A stretch of DNA of 64,000 nt, taken from the NCBI RefSeq assembly GCF_964204645.1, contig NC_134025.1, positions 27,992,001-28,056,000 of the forward strand. Direction: 5' to 3'. Below are positions 50,201 through 60,800 of this stretch, piece by piece. The notes below the pieces were generated by a model. That model ran no database searches and was not told the origin of the DNA. It worked only from the letters and a program-made list of their open reading frames with translations. This stretch comes from Tubulanus polymorphus. Its lineage: Eukaryota > Nemertea > Palaeonemertea > Tubulaniformes > Tubulanidae. The position numbers were made by a program, and so were the translations under genes. How positions within the stretch are numbered: the first letter of the stretch is position 1; each line of letters begins with the position of its first letter.

Positions 50201-53200
50201 GGGGTAAATCGCAAACATTATCGACAGGAACCTGCAGCAAACGACGTAAAACAACCAGATCTAACGGTAAGATAACTTAATCGAGATGATGAAATTTAAG
50301 GATATTAACGATAGTACAACTTATATTATATAACTGTCACCTATGCGAGAGTAATATGATGACTACAGAAACCAGACGCGTTTAAAATCGGCGAATCCCT
50401 CTTTCCGCCTTAAAAGCCTCCATCAACGACCATTAAATAGAAGTGAGAAGAGCAACAGCTTTAATACTGCTGAATGTCGTGACTTCGCCTTCCAGCGTTC
50501 ATCAGTCAATACAGTGCTATAAGGCGATAAGACCGTTTGAAGATGATAAGACAAAAACCCACTATCTAAAAATTAAAAGAAATCTAAAATCGAGAATTTA
50601 TTTATTGAAGCAATATAAAATATAAGAACACGACGTTTCGATCTCACACTAGAGATCATCGTCAGGTGTTTGTTTCAATAGATAAATTCTCGATTTTAGA
50701 TTTCTTTTAATTTTCAAATAGTGGGTTTTTATCTTATCATCTGATTCACCACGTTTGAGTGTGGTTATCGTACCACCGTTTGAAGAAATCGTTAGTGGAA
50801 AATGAAACATGAAAGTGGTTCCATATCCGATCTTATTTGGTTCCATATCCGATATATCCGTAATTTTTCGGTCAACGGGTACTGAACTCAGCAGTTTTAA
50901 AGATAGAATCACAGATTTTATATTATATTTTGAACTTTAGGTTCTTCTGATGTAAGTCCAGTTGATCAGGAAAGTAATCGAGCCAGTTCAAGAGGTATCA
51001 TTCCACAAGCTAAAATCCGCACCATAAAGATGACCCTTATCATAGTGATCGGTAGGTTTTCAACTCAAATTATCAAAAATCTAAATTGAACTATTTTCTA
51101 GGAATGTATTTCTTGGTCGTTTCTATCAAGCCTCCATTGATTTAAAAAGAAATATATGACGGCATTTTTTTGCGTGAAGTGTGAAATCTGCAGAGCTTTC
51201 GGCATCACACATTATCCCATTAACATGCACATTAATTGGTGTAGAGAAGCTTTGCGGTTGTGTTTCGTAGTAGATAACACCACAATATGCCTGAAATTCT
51301 ACGTGGAATCATGGAAAACAAACATCAATTACAGAAGTAGATGGAATGAGAAATTGGATATATTTTTCAGCTCGGTTGGTCTCCTGTATCGGCATTCGCC
51401 GGAACTAACAATAACACGCGAGCAATGAACGCATGGACAATTTAATTTTCTAATAGAATCTCCTAGAACTGTCGTAAATTCCCGTTATGGCATGCAACAC
51501 AGATGCTAGAAATCTGTTGGGTTTTCTCTAAAGTGCAATGAATTATTTCTATATTTCAGTATTCGTTCTATGTTGGAGTCCATATTTTGTGTTTGATTTC
51601 CTCGATGTGTACGGACATATTCCTCAATCACAAGTCAAACTGAAAATCACAATATTCGTACAAAGTTTAGCGCCTTTAAACAGTGCCGTGAACCCCCTCA
51701 TTTATGGTATATTCAGTACAAGGATATGTAGAAATCTTAGGTACGTATGAAGAAAACAGCTCCAATCAATAATCTAATCAATCCTGAATCATACAAAGGT
51801 TTAATTAAATTTGTAAATCGGAATTATCACCCATAATTTGGTTGAAAATGTATTTATCCATCATTATATGTGAATGTTTGCTACATGTCATGTCTTGTAC
51901 ACTAGCCTCACTGCCTGAAGTTTGACTCTGGCAGGGGAGGATTGTATATTTGATTTCAGCGTCCTGTATGGCTGTAAGGTTGCAATCGTTGTTATATTTG
52001 ATACACCCATTTCTTTAGCATGGCACCGCTAATCTAACAAATCTCCGCCGCTTTCAAAGACCATTCTAACACATTCTTCAATTAATTTTCAATCAAAGAT
52101 ATTGGGACATAAAATCTTAATCTCACATGTCTTAATATATACTGCTTACAATTAATGGTCATTTTTAGGGGGGAATTTTTAAATGTGTAGATACGTCGTA
52201 AGTTTTTCTTAATTTCTCTCGGATTGTTTCTTTTCTTTCTTAAGTGTTTTTTGTGTAAAATGCCTTGAGTTTTGTTCCGTGTCAGATCCAGTCGTGCAGT
52301 TGGTAATGTTTGACGCATCAATGTGTTTGAATATCATCATACAATTTGTTATCTGTTTATTTCAATATTAGATATATAGATCCATTATAGATACCACGGC
52401 ATTTTTCAGACCTTAATGCCGTACCAGGGTCCAAATCAACGGTTGTAAGCCGATACTTACAGTTTTCTTTTGAGAAAAACATGTAGGCAGAGTCAGGTTT
52501 CGAGGAAAATTGCTTCATCTCGCGACGTTTCATGTATCATTTCATACGATACGTCGCTGCCGTGATTATCACCAATTTTTTCTTTCGTTATGCCTCATTA
52601 TACAATCCCTTAGAATTATCGTGGCCTTGCTTGGCATAACGAAAAATGTAAGGCATATTTATACTTTACCTTGGTAAACAGCACTCGTGATAAAACACGC
52701 GTGAGAGTGTATTCAAAACGTTTTTAGAATAACGAGCACAACAGAATGCGTTATACCGATGTTTAGGTGATGTGAAAGTTATAAGCTGTAGAGAAAGTCT
52801 CCTTGCCGAAGCTTGACGACGAAGTTATTCTTCTGGAATAGATTAGCCAAAATAAAAGTGGAATCGGTCCACAGTATTGAGCTCGTTTACGTTCGTTTCG
52901 TGTTCATGAAAATTCCGCTTTCTGTCTCACGCTTTTTTCTACGTATGCTTATTTCCGTGAAAGAACGTAATTCTCTCCAGCCACACCGTCGCGGCGACGG
53001 TGATCTAGTTTGCTCAAAGACAGTTGCCAAGTAGGTTGTCAGTCATAATTGGCGAATTCAGTCTCAATCGAGAGTGAAAAATGTTTCCTGTCGTTGCTCG
53101 GATTTTTAGATTTACAGTTCGCTGGCTTATCTAATAGTTCAATATCCCATCACCCTTATTGTACTGAGAGAGAGAGGGAGAGAGGGAGGGAGAGAGAGGA

Positions 53201-53612
53201 TTGCGTTCGAATTCTTTGTGCCATATCATTGATGTGTTTGATTATAATATAGATTATTTTATGTCATCCCATTGTCCATTTATAAATGCTACTTTACAGA
53301 CGTATCGAACTTTGCGATCGCATTCTGCGGATGATATGTTGCTGCTGTCCGTGCATGAAACAACCTTTACAGCCATACAGACAAGCGACCAATTGCTCAT
53401 CAACTGTTGTAACTGATTTCTCTGTCACAGAGGATGGAGAGGTCAAGTCCAAAATCAAGCACGTCCACGAATCCCAGCGTCGTTTGGTAGCGCCCCCATA
53501 CGGCAGAGATGGGTATCAGGTTCGGCCGGAGCGACGTTCTCTAATCAGGGCAAACATGGCAGTGGAGGACGACCCAATTACAATAGGCAAGCAAATGGAA
53601 ACTATAGCCTAG
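41226..53612 (+). CDS. Rhodopsin-class neuropeptide GPCR, CCAP-receptor/NPS-receptor-like, nine exons
   Basis: Seven-transmembrane G-protein-coupled receptor at the neuronal or endocrine cell surface. Exons 41226-41390, 42975-43113, 45653-45756, 48825-48918, 49081-49226, 50113-50266, 50941-51051, 51560-51740, 53300-53612; 468 residues, phases consistent. The N-terminus has NST, NDS and NAT sites. TM1 GNSTVL; TM2-ECL1-TM3 NVLPDAIWRITVIWYAGSVGCK; TM3 end SLDRLDAIARPLSF (DRL in place of DRY); ECL2 Cys in TPSCWM; TM5-ICL3 MCYTIIIFIVWGKSQ; TM6 VLCWSPYFVFD; TM7 NSAVNPLIYG. The C-tail has a CCCCPC palmitoylation-type cluster. The NVLPDxxWRIT and VWYAGxVGCK blocks are characteristic of the crustacean cardioactive peptide receptor and its vertebrate relative NPSR1. 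GPCR certain; subfamily likely. Confidence 0.88.
43121..43145. repeat. (TA)n microsatellite in GPCR intron 2
   Basis: Alternating TA with one G interruption just after the donor of exon 2. Confidence 0.85.
50542..50741. repeat. Inverted repeat with about 71-bp arms in GPCR intron 6
   Basis: Left arm 50542-50612 and right arm 50671-50741 are near-perfect reverse complements (a few mismatches); each contains the complement-related block aatctaaaatcgagaattta. The 58-bp spacer holds a hammerhead-ribozyme-like motif on the minus strand. The same short peptide appears as an open frame on opposite strands in the two arms, as expected for an inverted copy. Probably a mobile-element remnant. Confidence 0.85.
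50627..50670 (-). ncRNA. Type-I hammerhead-ribozyme-like motif (Penelope-like element relic)
   Basis: Read on the minus strand: stem I AACAC (50670-50666) pairs with GTGTT (50631-50627); core CTGACGA (50665-50659); one extra T (50658); stem II GATCTC (50657-50652), loop TAGTGT, GAGATC (50645-50640); core GAAA (50639-50636); C; then GTC (50634-50632) as the cleavage triplet. Stem III is only ACGT, self-complementary, so it would need to pair between two molecules. Minimal hammerheads of this form, with almost no stem III, are known in Penelope-like retroelements. The extra T before stem II is unusual in the canonical model. No reverse transcriptase is nearby. Confidence 0.6.
53166..53199. repeat. 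(GA)n / GAGG microsatellite in GPCR intron 8
   Basis: A purine-rich run of GA repeats interrupted by GGG, about 100 bases before the last GPCR exon. Confidence 0.85.
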
Positions 53613-53768
53613 TCTCCAAGGTTGTATCGTGAGAAATATTGAGGACTGGTTGTATTGTTTATATTGAGAGATGTGACACGCCCATTACGGGCACATGACT
53701 TGTGACGTCACAGTTTTCGTACTTAGAAGAGTGCGGATAGATACTATAATCTCACGTGTATATATCAA

Positions 53769-53774
53769 AATAAA
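53769..53774 (+). terminator. Poly(A) signal AATAAA of the GPCR gene
   Basis: Canonical hexamer about 157 bases after the stop at 53612. Confidence 0.55.
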
Positions 53775-55441
53775 AGAACCATTTATGGCTTTATACTTCG
53801 TATAGAGTTTTAACTTATTCGTATATCAAACAGATTTGTTGAAAATAATTTAATGACGTATGTAGACTATAGTTGAATAATGTCGTTTCAGTTCTTATTG
53901 TTTTATATCGTCAATTGTATTTCATAAAAAATATACATATTATGAATAATTTATTGACCCTAATTACATGTAGTAAATCAGTAGCGTGGTATGTAAATCG
54001 TTATCTGGTGTATGTAGGTAGAAGATTCGAAACCGATGCTTGGTTCTGACAATCGTTTGAGGTACCGGTACATTCTGTTGCGTCATTACTGGAAAGATGC
54101 TTTGTAAGTAAGCGCTGTTAGAATTCGCTGTTTTATCGGCTAAATACATTTTTTCCTGTAGTATCACGTAACTACTACTTCATGTGTTCTGTCACAATTA
54201 TCTGGCAATTTGCGTGTTTTCTGGGTGAATTTCCATTAGAACAGAAAATCATCGAGGAGTAGAACTGATATTCGTAATTTACTGGCAATCGATTTATTGT
54301 ATAACTTATCTAATGGTCTCCTACACTTATCCTCACTCACCTCACAGCCATCTGGACACTTCGTACGTTTTACTGATAAATCCATAGAATTATCATCGCC
54401 CATACATTAACCAGAGATTTTATGATATTTAATTTGATGTAATACCTCGAAGAATTAATCCGTTGAAAATGTATTTCACATCATTCGCCTCCGGGTTACA
54501 ATTCTAATGAGGTATTTAATCGCGTATATGTTCATAAACAATAAATCGAGATATTTAAGATGATCGTCTCCAGTTTGGTAATGTTCATTATCTATTGTAT
54601 CATTTGCTGGTAAGATAGTGTGCGTAATATACTAGTGACCATTTTGTGAAAGCAAGGAGTTAACCAATAAGACAATTACTGGTAACACTTGTCCACGAGG
54701 CTGCTACGGATTGTATATATGGTTCTATTATGTAAATTTGTTTCTTATCCTATGTAGGAGTTGTTTATTGTTGTTGAAAATATATTTCGTAATTTACACA
54801 TTACTTCTGATTGTTTATCCACCATGGATGGTGACACGGGCGAATGTTTTCCGTCACAATGGGGTACCGACATGCCAGTTATCCCGTCAATTGGCGCCAA
54901 TGAATATCAGATGTATTTCCCCTCCACATATTCATCGTATGTTTTTTTATCATATTTCATCTTACAAACATCTTACATTTTTTTATTACATTTAACTCAA
55001 ATTCCGGCCTTGCAATCGAAAAATTAGGCAAATCCTGTATTTAAATAAATTCGGATCAATCCTGAGCTCAGGTGGCACGATTTTCGTATGTCATACATAG
55101 ATGCTGGGAAATAATCGTGTTACATTTTAATTGAGTTAAAGAAGTCCATCGTCCTACTAACTGTGCACTACCGAACCAAGCGGTATTTCGCTTGTGACAG
55201 TAACCGGTAACGTTGCCGATACCCCATTCAACGACTGCTGGACGTATTTAGGAGAACGGTGTTCCTTAATTCATCTTTCCTTAGTTTGTTAGATACGAGA
55301 AAATAAATATTGCTTACGCACTCGGCAATAATACGCTGCAAACGAATATCCTCAGTGGAAAATGAACGCATGACAAAACCGTTTATCTGCCGACGATAAA
55401 AAAAAGAACAACGGAATATAAATAATATTTTAGGGTCCATT
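53775..55441. other. Intergenic region between the convergent GPCR and mannosidase genes
   Basis: No gene supported. A short plus-strand open frame with a good Kozak context (CCACCATGG, near 54821) runs to a GTATGT at 54938, but nothing downstream continues it. Confidence 0.5.
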
Positions 55442-55447
55442 TTTATT
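55442..55447 (-). terminator. Poly(A) signal AATAAA (minus strand) of the mannosidase gene
   Basis: TTTATT on the plus strand about 510 bases below the mannosidase stop; consistent with a 3' UTR of about 0.5 kb. Confidence 0.45.
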
Positions 55448-55954
55448 GCATCTTGAAAGAGTTAAAGATCTACCTAACATCTGTACAACATTCCTAATTA
55501 AAATTTTATACACGTCTCAATTATAACATTTTCCGAAATATACATTTGTGTAGATGTAGGTATATAATTTTTGTTGGTCGAAATATCCAGACGTGTTTTG
55601 ATTATACAGAGTAAAATAAATGCAGTCAGCATAGCGACTATATTTTAAAGACAGTTAGGATATATTCCAAGAAAAAATTCAAGCAATCTCATAACTATCA
55701 AAATATGAAAGAATCGTAATACCTTCGTCTAATATACATTGTAAAAGGCACGTGAGTAAACATGATTTCTGATTTAACAACACACACGCACAATTTCTAA
55801 AAACATTTTTAAACCGTCGTAAGATGAGTATTAAACTTGCTATAATTGTACATACTACTTCATCCTATACCGTATAATAAGAAGCACATCAATTTTGAAC
55901 GCAACCTCTCAATAATAGTACCGCATAAATTCCGACAAATTATACACTAAATAT

Positions 55955-58900
55955 TCAGATTTTCATGAGGTACATAGCTATTTCCATAGGATCCAAGTGT
56001 AAAACTTGATCAACGGCTAGAACTCTTTTTTCATACATCAATGAAATGGTCATCTCATTAATTTCGGATATTTTGATGTCGGTGAATAACGTTTTTAAAT
56101 CGACCCGGCCTAAACTGGTTTTACAATTCATGTTACCCAGAGGATAGTTACATTCGTAGCCGATTCTATTCAGGAGAAATACAATGCCGTTAATACCCGT
56201 TCCGTAATTCCTTAACGTTTTCAAGTGAAGAAGGTTAATATCGCAAGGTAATGCTACTTTTAAAGGCGAGAAACTCGCGCGGAATGAACGAGCCGTCATC
56301 ATTTGTATGAAATTCACAATCGGATGTTGAAGCGCGTTTTGAAGACTATGCGCCAACAGCGAAGGATGTGAAATGGTTGGCATTCGATTTTGGGGAGCTC
56401 GCGATTCGTGTCGTTCTAACAGTAAAATGAATTTACTCAGAGTTAACTGATTATCATAGACGCCCTCGCCGAGACCTCGATTGTCGTCGTACATCAACTT
56501 GCGGTCTAACATCACTTCCATCCAACCTTTCTCAAGGCTAGCGACTCCGTGTGATTGTCCGGCCAGAATACTGAGCCTAGTAGAAACATCTTCGATATAC
56601 ATCATAGATGTCATCGGATAGTAATTACCCCGACTATGTAAATGCTTTAAATACTTTCGCTTCATCATTTGAAAGCCGTTCATATCCGTATAGAATATTT
56701 GTTCGTTATCGATATTTGTGGTCAATCTCATTATGATTTCTTTGTCGTTTATCGAAACTTTTCGATTTTCGTTACCGATATCGATGAAGTTACGTATTTC
56801 GAGGGCTTCGCTTTGAAGAATGGGCGAATGAATTATTCGAACGACGTGCTTCAAAGCGGGATATACGACGTGTATTTCCGTTCGGACGTTTCCGCTGATT
56901 ACGCGAATTTCAGGCGTTCTATAAAAATCCAAATTCTCGGCAGGTCCCATCGGGTAAAATAGATACGCGCCACTGCCCTGGGAAATATAGGTGAGGAATT
57001 GTATTTTAACTAGCGTCAAAAGACCGTCGCGTTTAGTTGTAATAGACTGCAATAAACCCGTTTTCGGAGAAAATGATGCGAGGATAAAATTGTTTTCTAA
57101 AACCAATTCATCGTTAGGATTGATTTTATGCAGTGTAAATGCGCCCAAATTCCGATATTTGGCCTTTTTTTTATTCGTAAGTATCGAGGAAATCTTGGCT
57201 AGATTACCGACTGGTGGCTCATTTTCAAAACACCGAATGGTATAACGACTAAAACCTAACGCTTCAATTTCAACTTGAAATATCAATTCATACTCGGTTT
57301 CGGATACGGGTAAAATTTCCGATTCTACCCAAATGGGGCTGATTTGACTTTTCACCGGTTTCGAAAATGAATCAACGACTAAAATATTCAGATTTCTACT
57401 AACTATTTGCAAACGAACGATTTCCTGACGTTTCTTAGCGACAGAATTGAAAAAGAATACATTCGTTCCGAGAGAAGTGATGAATACTGATTTTTGTCCA
57501 GGAAAAGGATCGTCGACGCCTCTCGCGTCATCGATATCTAAAAACAGTCCGGAGCTTTCGATTTTTCTGGTGCCTTCCTCTTCTTGTTGTTCGCCGTTCG
57601 ACAGCAGGAAACTCGCCGAAGTTATCTTCACAGCATTCGATAACCCTTTAGCTTCCCACAGTTTTAACAGGTAATCGTCGATCGTCTCCGGTTTCGAAGT
57701 TCCGGTGATCGCGTCGTGATGCTGAAACAACGCTAAATTCTCCCTACACGAGGTTAATCGTTGCGCGTTGTGAATCTCTGACGTGAAGATCTTTTCGTGG
57801 ACGCTCGAATACGCGACGGCTAACGAATTCAATATCTCCGCATCGCGAACATTCGATTCTAATTCGCGCGCTAGCTGTTTATAAAACGGCCGCGTAGTAA
57901 AGTAACCAGTCCAATAATCGGCCTCTCGATCCGTGTACGGAAAAAAATCTCCGCTGAGAATCGGAATTTTAGATTTTTCGAGCAATTGATTCGATTCGAT
58001 TCGTTCGTGTAAAACGTTGAAATAATCGGTTAACGTGCCGAAATGAACCTCAATATTCAGCGATGGTCGAGCGTTGATGTACTGCATTAATTTCATGAAG
58101 TTCGTATATTGTTGAGACCATTCTTCCGGTCGGTCGTAGCGGAAATCGTCGCCTAACGGCATAAATATCACGTTCGCCTTGTAATTTTCGGCTTTACGGC
58201 GGAATTGGTCGACTAAACGATTCGAGTAAAGTTTCACATTTTCCGGCGTTATCGTCGTAGCCATGCTTTCCGTGTATTCGCCGTTGACCTTACGAAAATC
58301 GAACATCAGACAAATAAACGGAGTCGGACCGCACGAATACTTCACGCTGTATAACATGTAAGGCATCATATGACACAATGTCTGCGAATCGCCTTTACTG
58401 TCCCAAATTTGACGCCATTGGAATTCTAGATTCTGTCGTTCTCTCAACATATCTTTCACGTCTTCGTGCACGCGTAGAACGACCATGTTACGAACACCGG
58501 CGCGGTTTAATAAATAGGGTACAGTCGCCGAATAACCGAATGGATCGGGCGACCAATTGACTTTCGGTCGAACGCCGAGGTTTTTCATCACCCACTGATG
58601 TCCTTCGATCATTACGTCGATAAACGAAGTGAACGTGGTCGACGCTTCGTCGGGCGCCACCCAACCACCGTTTACTATTTCCAGACGACCTTCTTTGATC
58701 AACGATTTAAACCGAGATTTCGTTTTCTCGTCGATGTCGTTCCACCACATCGCCAGAAACACCGTTTCGCCCCAGATAAACGTCATATTCTTATAAATAT
58801 GCATCTGTTGAACGAGGTTATCGAGAATCGGTTTCGTTTGTTCCTGGTAGTAATCGTCGATCGTACGAATCCAGCCGGGGTCCGTATGAGAATGAGGTAT

Positions 58901-59251
58901 CACGAACACTTTCAATTTCGTCGCATTATTCACGACCGGTTTTTGTTTAGGTCCGACTAATAAAACGCGCGGGTCACGAGGGTGACTGGCAACTTCATCA
59001 TTCACCCGTTCTAATATGTAATGAGTATTTAGTCCGCCGATCGGTTCCGATTTCTGCCCAAATACGCATTCGCTCTTCCGATCCTTAATGATCGGTGCAT
59101 GTCCTTTAATCGGCCCGAAATGTGATTCGACTAGTTTTGATCTGCGCAAATTATTTCTACGCTCAAACACAAATTTGTCATGAAATATATACACTATCAA
59201 CAATACAATTAGCAGAAATGCCAAAGAAGCAATTCTGTGAGAGAATTTCAT
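55955..59251 (-). CDS. MAN2A: Alpha-mannosidase II-like GH38 glycosidase, single-exon gene
   Basis: Golgi type II membrane enzyme of glycoside hydrolase family 38; alpha-mannosidase II trims two mannoses from GlcNAcMan5GlcNAc2 in complex N-glycan synthesis. A 1098-residue uninterrupted frame, the normal family length. Short cytoplasmic MKFSHR, signal-anchor IASLAFLLIVLLIVYIF (residues 7-23), stem, then catalytic domain from about 112. Zinc and catalytic motifs: HSHTDPGW, WSPDPFGYS (nucleophile Asp), LRVHED, MMPYMLYSVKYSCGP, LGDDFRYD, SGDFFPYTD, DYWTGYFTTRPFYK, FQHHDAITGTS. The usual PFGHS is PFGYS here. No introns, although its neighbours have many, so it may be an old retrocopy; the frame is intact and motifs are kept, arguing for function. 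Could be MAN2A2-type or a lineage-specific paralogue. Confidence 0.93.
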   Translation of the reverse strand: MKFSHRIASLAFLLIVLLIVYIFHDKFVFERRNNLRRSKLVESHFGPIKGHAPIIKDRKSECVFGQKSEPIGGLNTHYILERVNDEVASHPRDPRVLLVGPKQKPVVNNATKLKVFVIPHSHTDPGWIRTIDDYYQEQTKPILDNLVQQMHIYKNMTFIWGETVFLAMWWNDIDEKTKSRFKSLIKEGRLEIVNGGWVAPDEASTTFTSFIDVMIEGHQWVMKNLGVRPKVNWSPDPFGYSATVPYLLNRAGVRNMVVLRVHEDVKDMLRERQNLEFQWRQIWDSKGDSQTLCHMMPYMLYSVKYSCGPTPFICLMFDFRKVNGEYTESMATTITPENVKLYSNRLVDQFRRKAENYKANVIFMPLGDDFRYDRPEEWSQQYTNFMKLMQYINARPSLNIEVHFGTLTDYFNVLHERIESNQLLEKSKIPILSGDFFPYTDREADYWTGYFTTRPFYKQLARELESNVRDAEILNSLAVAYSSVHEKIFTSEIHNAQRLTSCRENLALFQHHDAITGTSKPETIDDYLLKLWEAKGLSNAVKITSASFLLSNGEQQEEEGTRKIESSGLFLDIDDARGVDDPFPGQKSVFITSLGTNVFFFNSVAKKRQEIVRLQIVSRNLNILVVDSFSKPVKSQISPIWVESEILPVSETEYELIFQVEIEALGFSRYTIRCFENEPPVGNLAKISSILTNKKKAKYRNLGAFTLHKINPNDELVLENNFILASFSPKTGLLQSITTKRDGLLTLVKIQFLTYISQGSGAYLFYPMGPAENLDFYRTPEIRVISGNVRTEIHVVYPALKHVVRIIHSPILQSEALEIRNFIDIGNENRKVSINDKEIIMRLTTNIDNEQIFYTDMNGFQMMKRKYLKHLHSRGNYYPMTSMMYIEDVSTRLSILAGQSHGVASLEKGWMEVMLDRKLMYDDNRGLGEGVYDNQLTLSKFILLLERHESRAPQNRMPTISHPSLLAHSLQNALQHPIVNFIQMMTARSFRASFSPLKVALPCDINLLHLKTLRNYGTGINGIVFLLNRIGYECNYPLGNMNCKTSLGRVDLKTLFTDIKISEINEMTISLMYEKRVLAVDQVLHLDPMEIAMYLMKI

Positions 59252-59945
59252 AGTTTTATCTGAAGCTAGCCAGTATCCAAACTATCCAGTTGATCACAGT
59301 ATATAGAACACATTAATTGTTCGGTACTCAGAGCACAGTTCGACTTCATCATTCCATGGATCACAGATCACTCGGTTGGAAGAATGACCAATCCTGTCAA
59401 ATGAAAGAAAGATACCATACCGGTATTATCATTAAGTAAACTTTCGCTGTTATCTGTTAAACATGATGAATGTGATTTTACTCTGAACAAATGCCGGAGG
59501 ATACAAACCGTTCAGAAAGCAAACATCGGAGCAACTGCATTTAATGGTGGTAGTGTCTCTATAACCCACACAAAAATTTCTGGCACATGTTCTGAACCTC
59601 AATCTATGTGAGACTCGTAGTATCCAAAAACATGTTAGAAAATTGCTAGGTAAAAGCATTGATGTCTAGTCTGAATACCAGATAATCTGGGGGACAACGA
59701 GACTTGATTGAGGTCGTAAAAAATACTCCCTATAATTGCTTTTTGTTTGTTTTTGTTGCCAGCATCCATGTTAACACTGCTGGCTGGTTGCCAAAAACCC
59801 AACGTATTAATAGGCAGTCCTTATGACAGTGACATACATTTTGAATGACTAATATTGATGAACCAAACATCCAACATTCATTATTGGTTTCTAAATGAAT
59901 CCAGATTATTTGTGGTGTATTTGGTACTTACAGGGAATAATTTAC

Positions 59946-59946
<1 letters not shown>

Positions 59947-59976
<30 letters not shown>

Positions 59977-59980
59977 GGTT
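59947..59980. repeat. (AAT)n microsatellite
   Basis: About eleven AAT triplets in a row between the two minus-strand genes. Confidence 0.95.
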
Positions 59981-60297
59981 GCCTGTATGAAAATATAGGA
60001 ATATAGGTCCTTCTTCAGTCCTAACCAATTTACAACATACGCGCATACACTATGTCAACAATGGCATCGATCCCATGACCATAAGTTTTACTTCCGGGTT
60101 TTAGTTAGTTAGGTTTTAAAAGCCGATTTCGTCGCTTTTATGCACATATCCTTGTGATACCGAATTCTTTGGAAAGTAACTTATCATAGAAATATATTCA
60201 CCTCCAACCTCAGTTCAAATGCCTCACCAGAAAAAGAGAACTTCGGAGCAAATCAACGCAAAGAAATCGTCAAGATTGGAGATTGTCACATATTTAC

Positions 60298-60468
60298 ATT
60301 TCAGGTCATCGTAAAACGCGTACGACGGACTCATTACAGGAACTGAAGAATGTTGATTTGAATTGTGTAGGAAGTTACTCGAACCACTTGGGACAGGGGC
60401 AGCGGACTCATTCCACACCGGACTGATTTTATGCGGCGGGTGTAGCGATGGCGATGTCTTCTTCGGAT
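60298..60468 (-). other. Possible orphan exon, Ser/Pro-rich (unassigned)
   Basis: 171 nt, open for 57 codons in one frame, flanked by AG at 60470-60469 and a GTAAAT donor at 60297, symmetric phase 1-1. The peptide is disordered-protein-like (SPVWNESAAPVPSGSSNF). It lies 330 bases below the FIG4 stop, so it is not part of the standard FIG4 product. The acceptor has a weak pyrimidine tract. Could be a chance frame in the FIG4 3' UTR. Confidence 0.25.
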
Positions 60469-60800
60469 CTTATTCCTCACCAAAATACCAAAAGAATCCG
60501 AGAACTAAAACCATATACTTTCTATAGAAATATTCTGTATTTGCTTACAGTCTGAAACCAATTATAATCTTCAAATATATTTAACAAATAAGTTTTTTTC
60601 AATGAAAATTAATCACCATAATAGATAATAAAGATAAGACCGACCGACTACTAGTAGTTCTTCTCACCACACCTTGCGGCAGCTAATCTGACAGAGCTAT
60701 ATATCACAGTTTTCGACTAGATTCAACCGTTTCAATGCCAACTTCCTTCCAGCCCACATGAATTTGCGCTATATACCAATACATGTTGTATATGATTAAA

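Larger units (their letters stand above)
59252..60800. other. Intergenic region between MAN2A-like and FIG4 (includes 5' end of one, 3' UTR of the other)
   Basis: Holds the mannosidase upstream region and the FIG4 3' UTR. An (AAT)n microsatellite lies at 59947-59980. One exon-like minus-strand stretch (60298-60468) is listed separately. No other gene supported. Confidence 0.5.

Noticed and set aside
54821-54938. First-exon-like frame with Kozak CCACCATGG and a GTATGT end
   Set aside because: No downstream exon can be joined before the oppositely oriented mannosidase gene; about 39 codons only.
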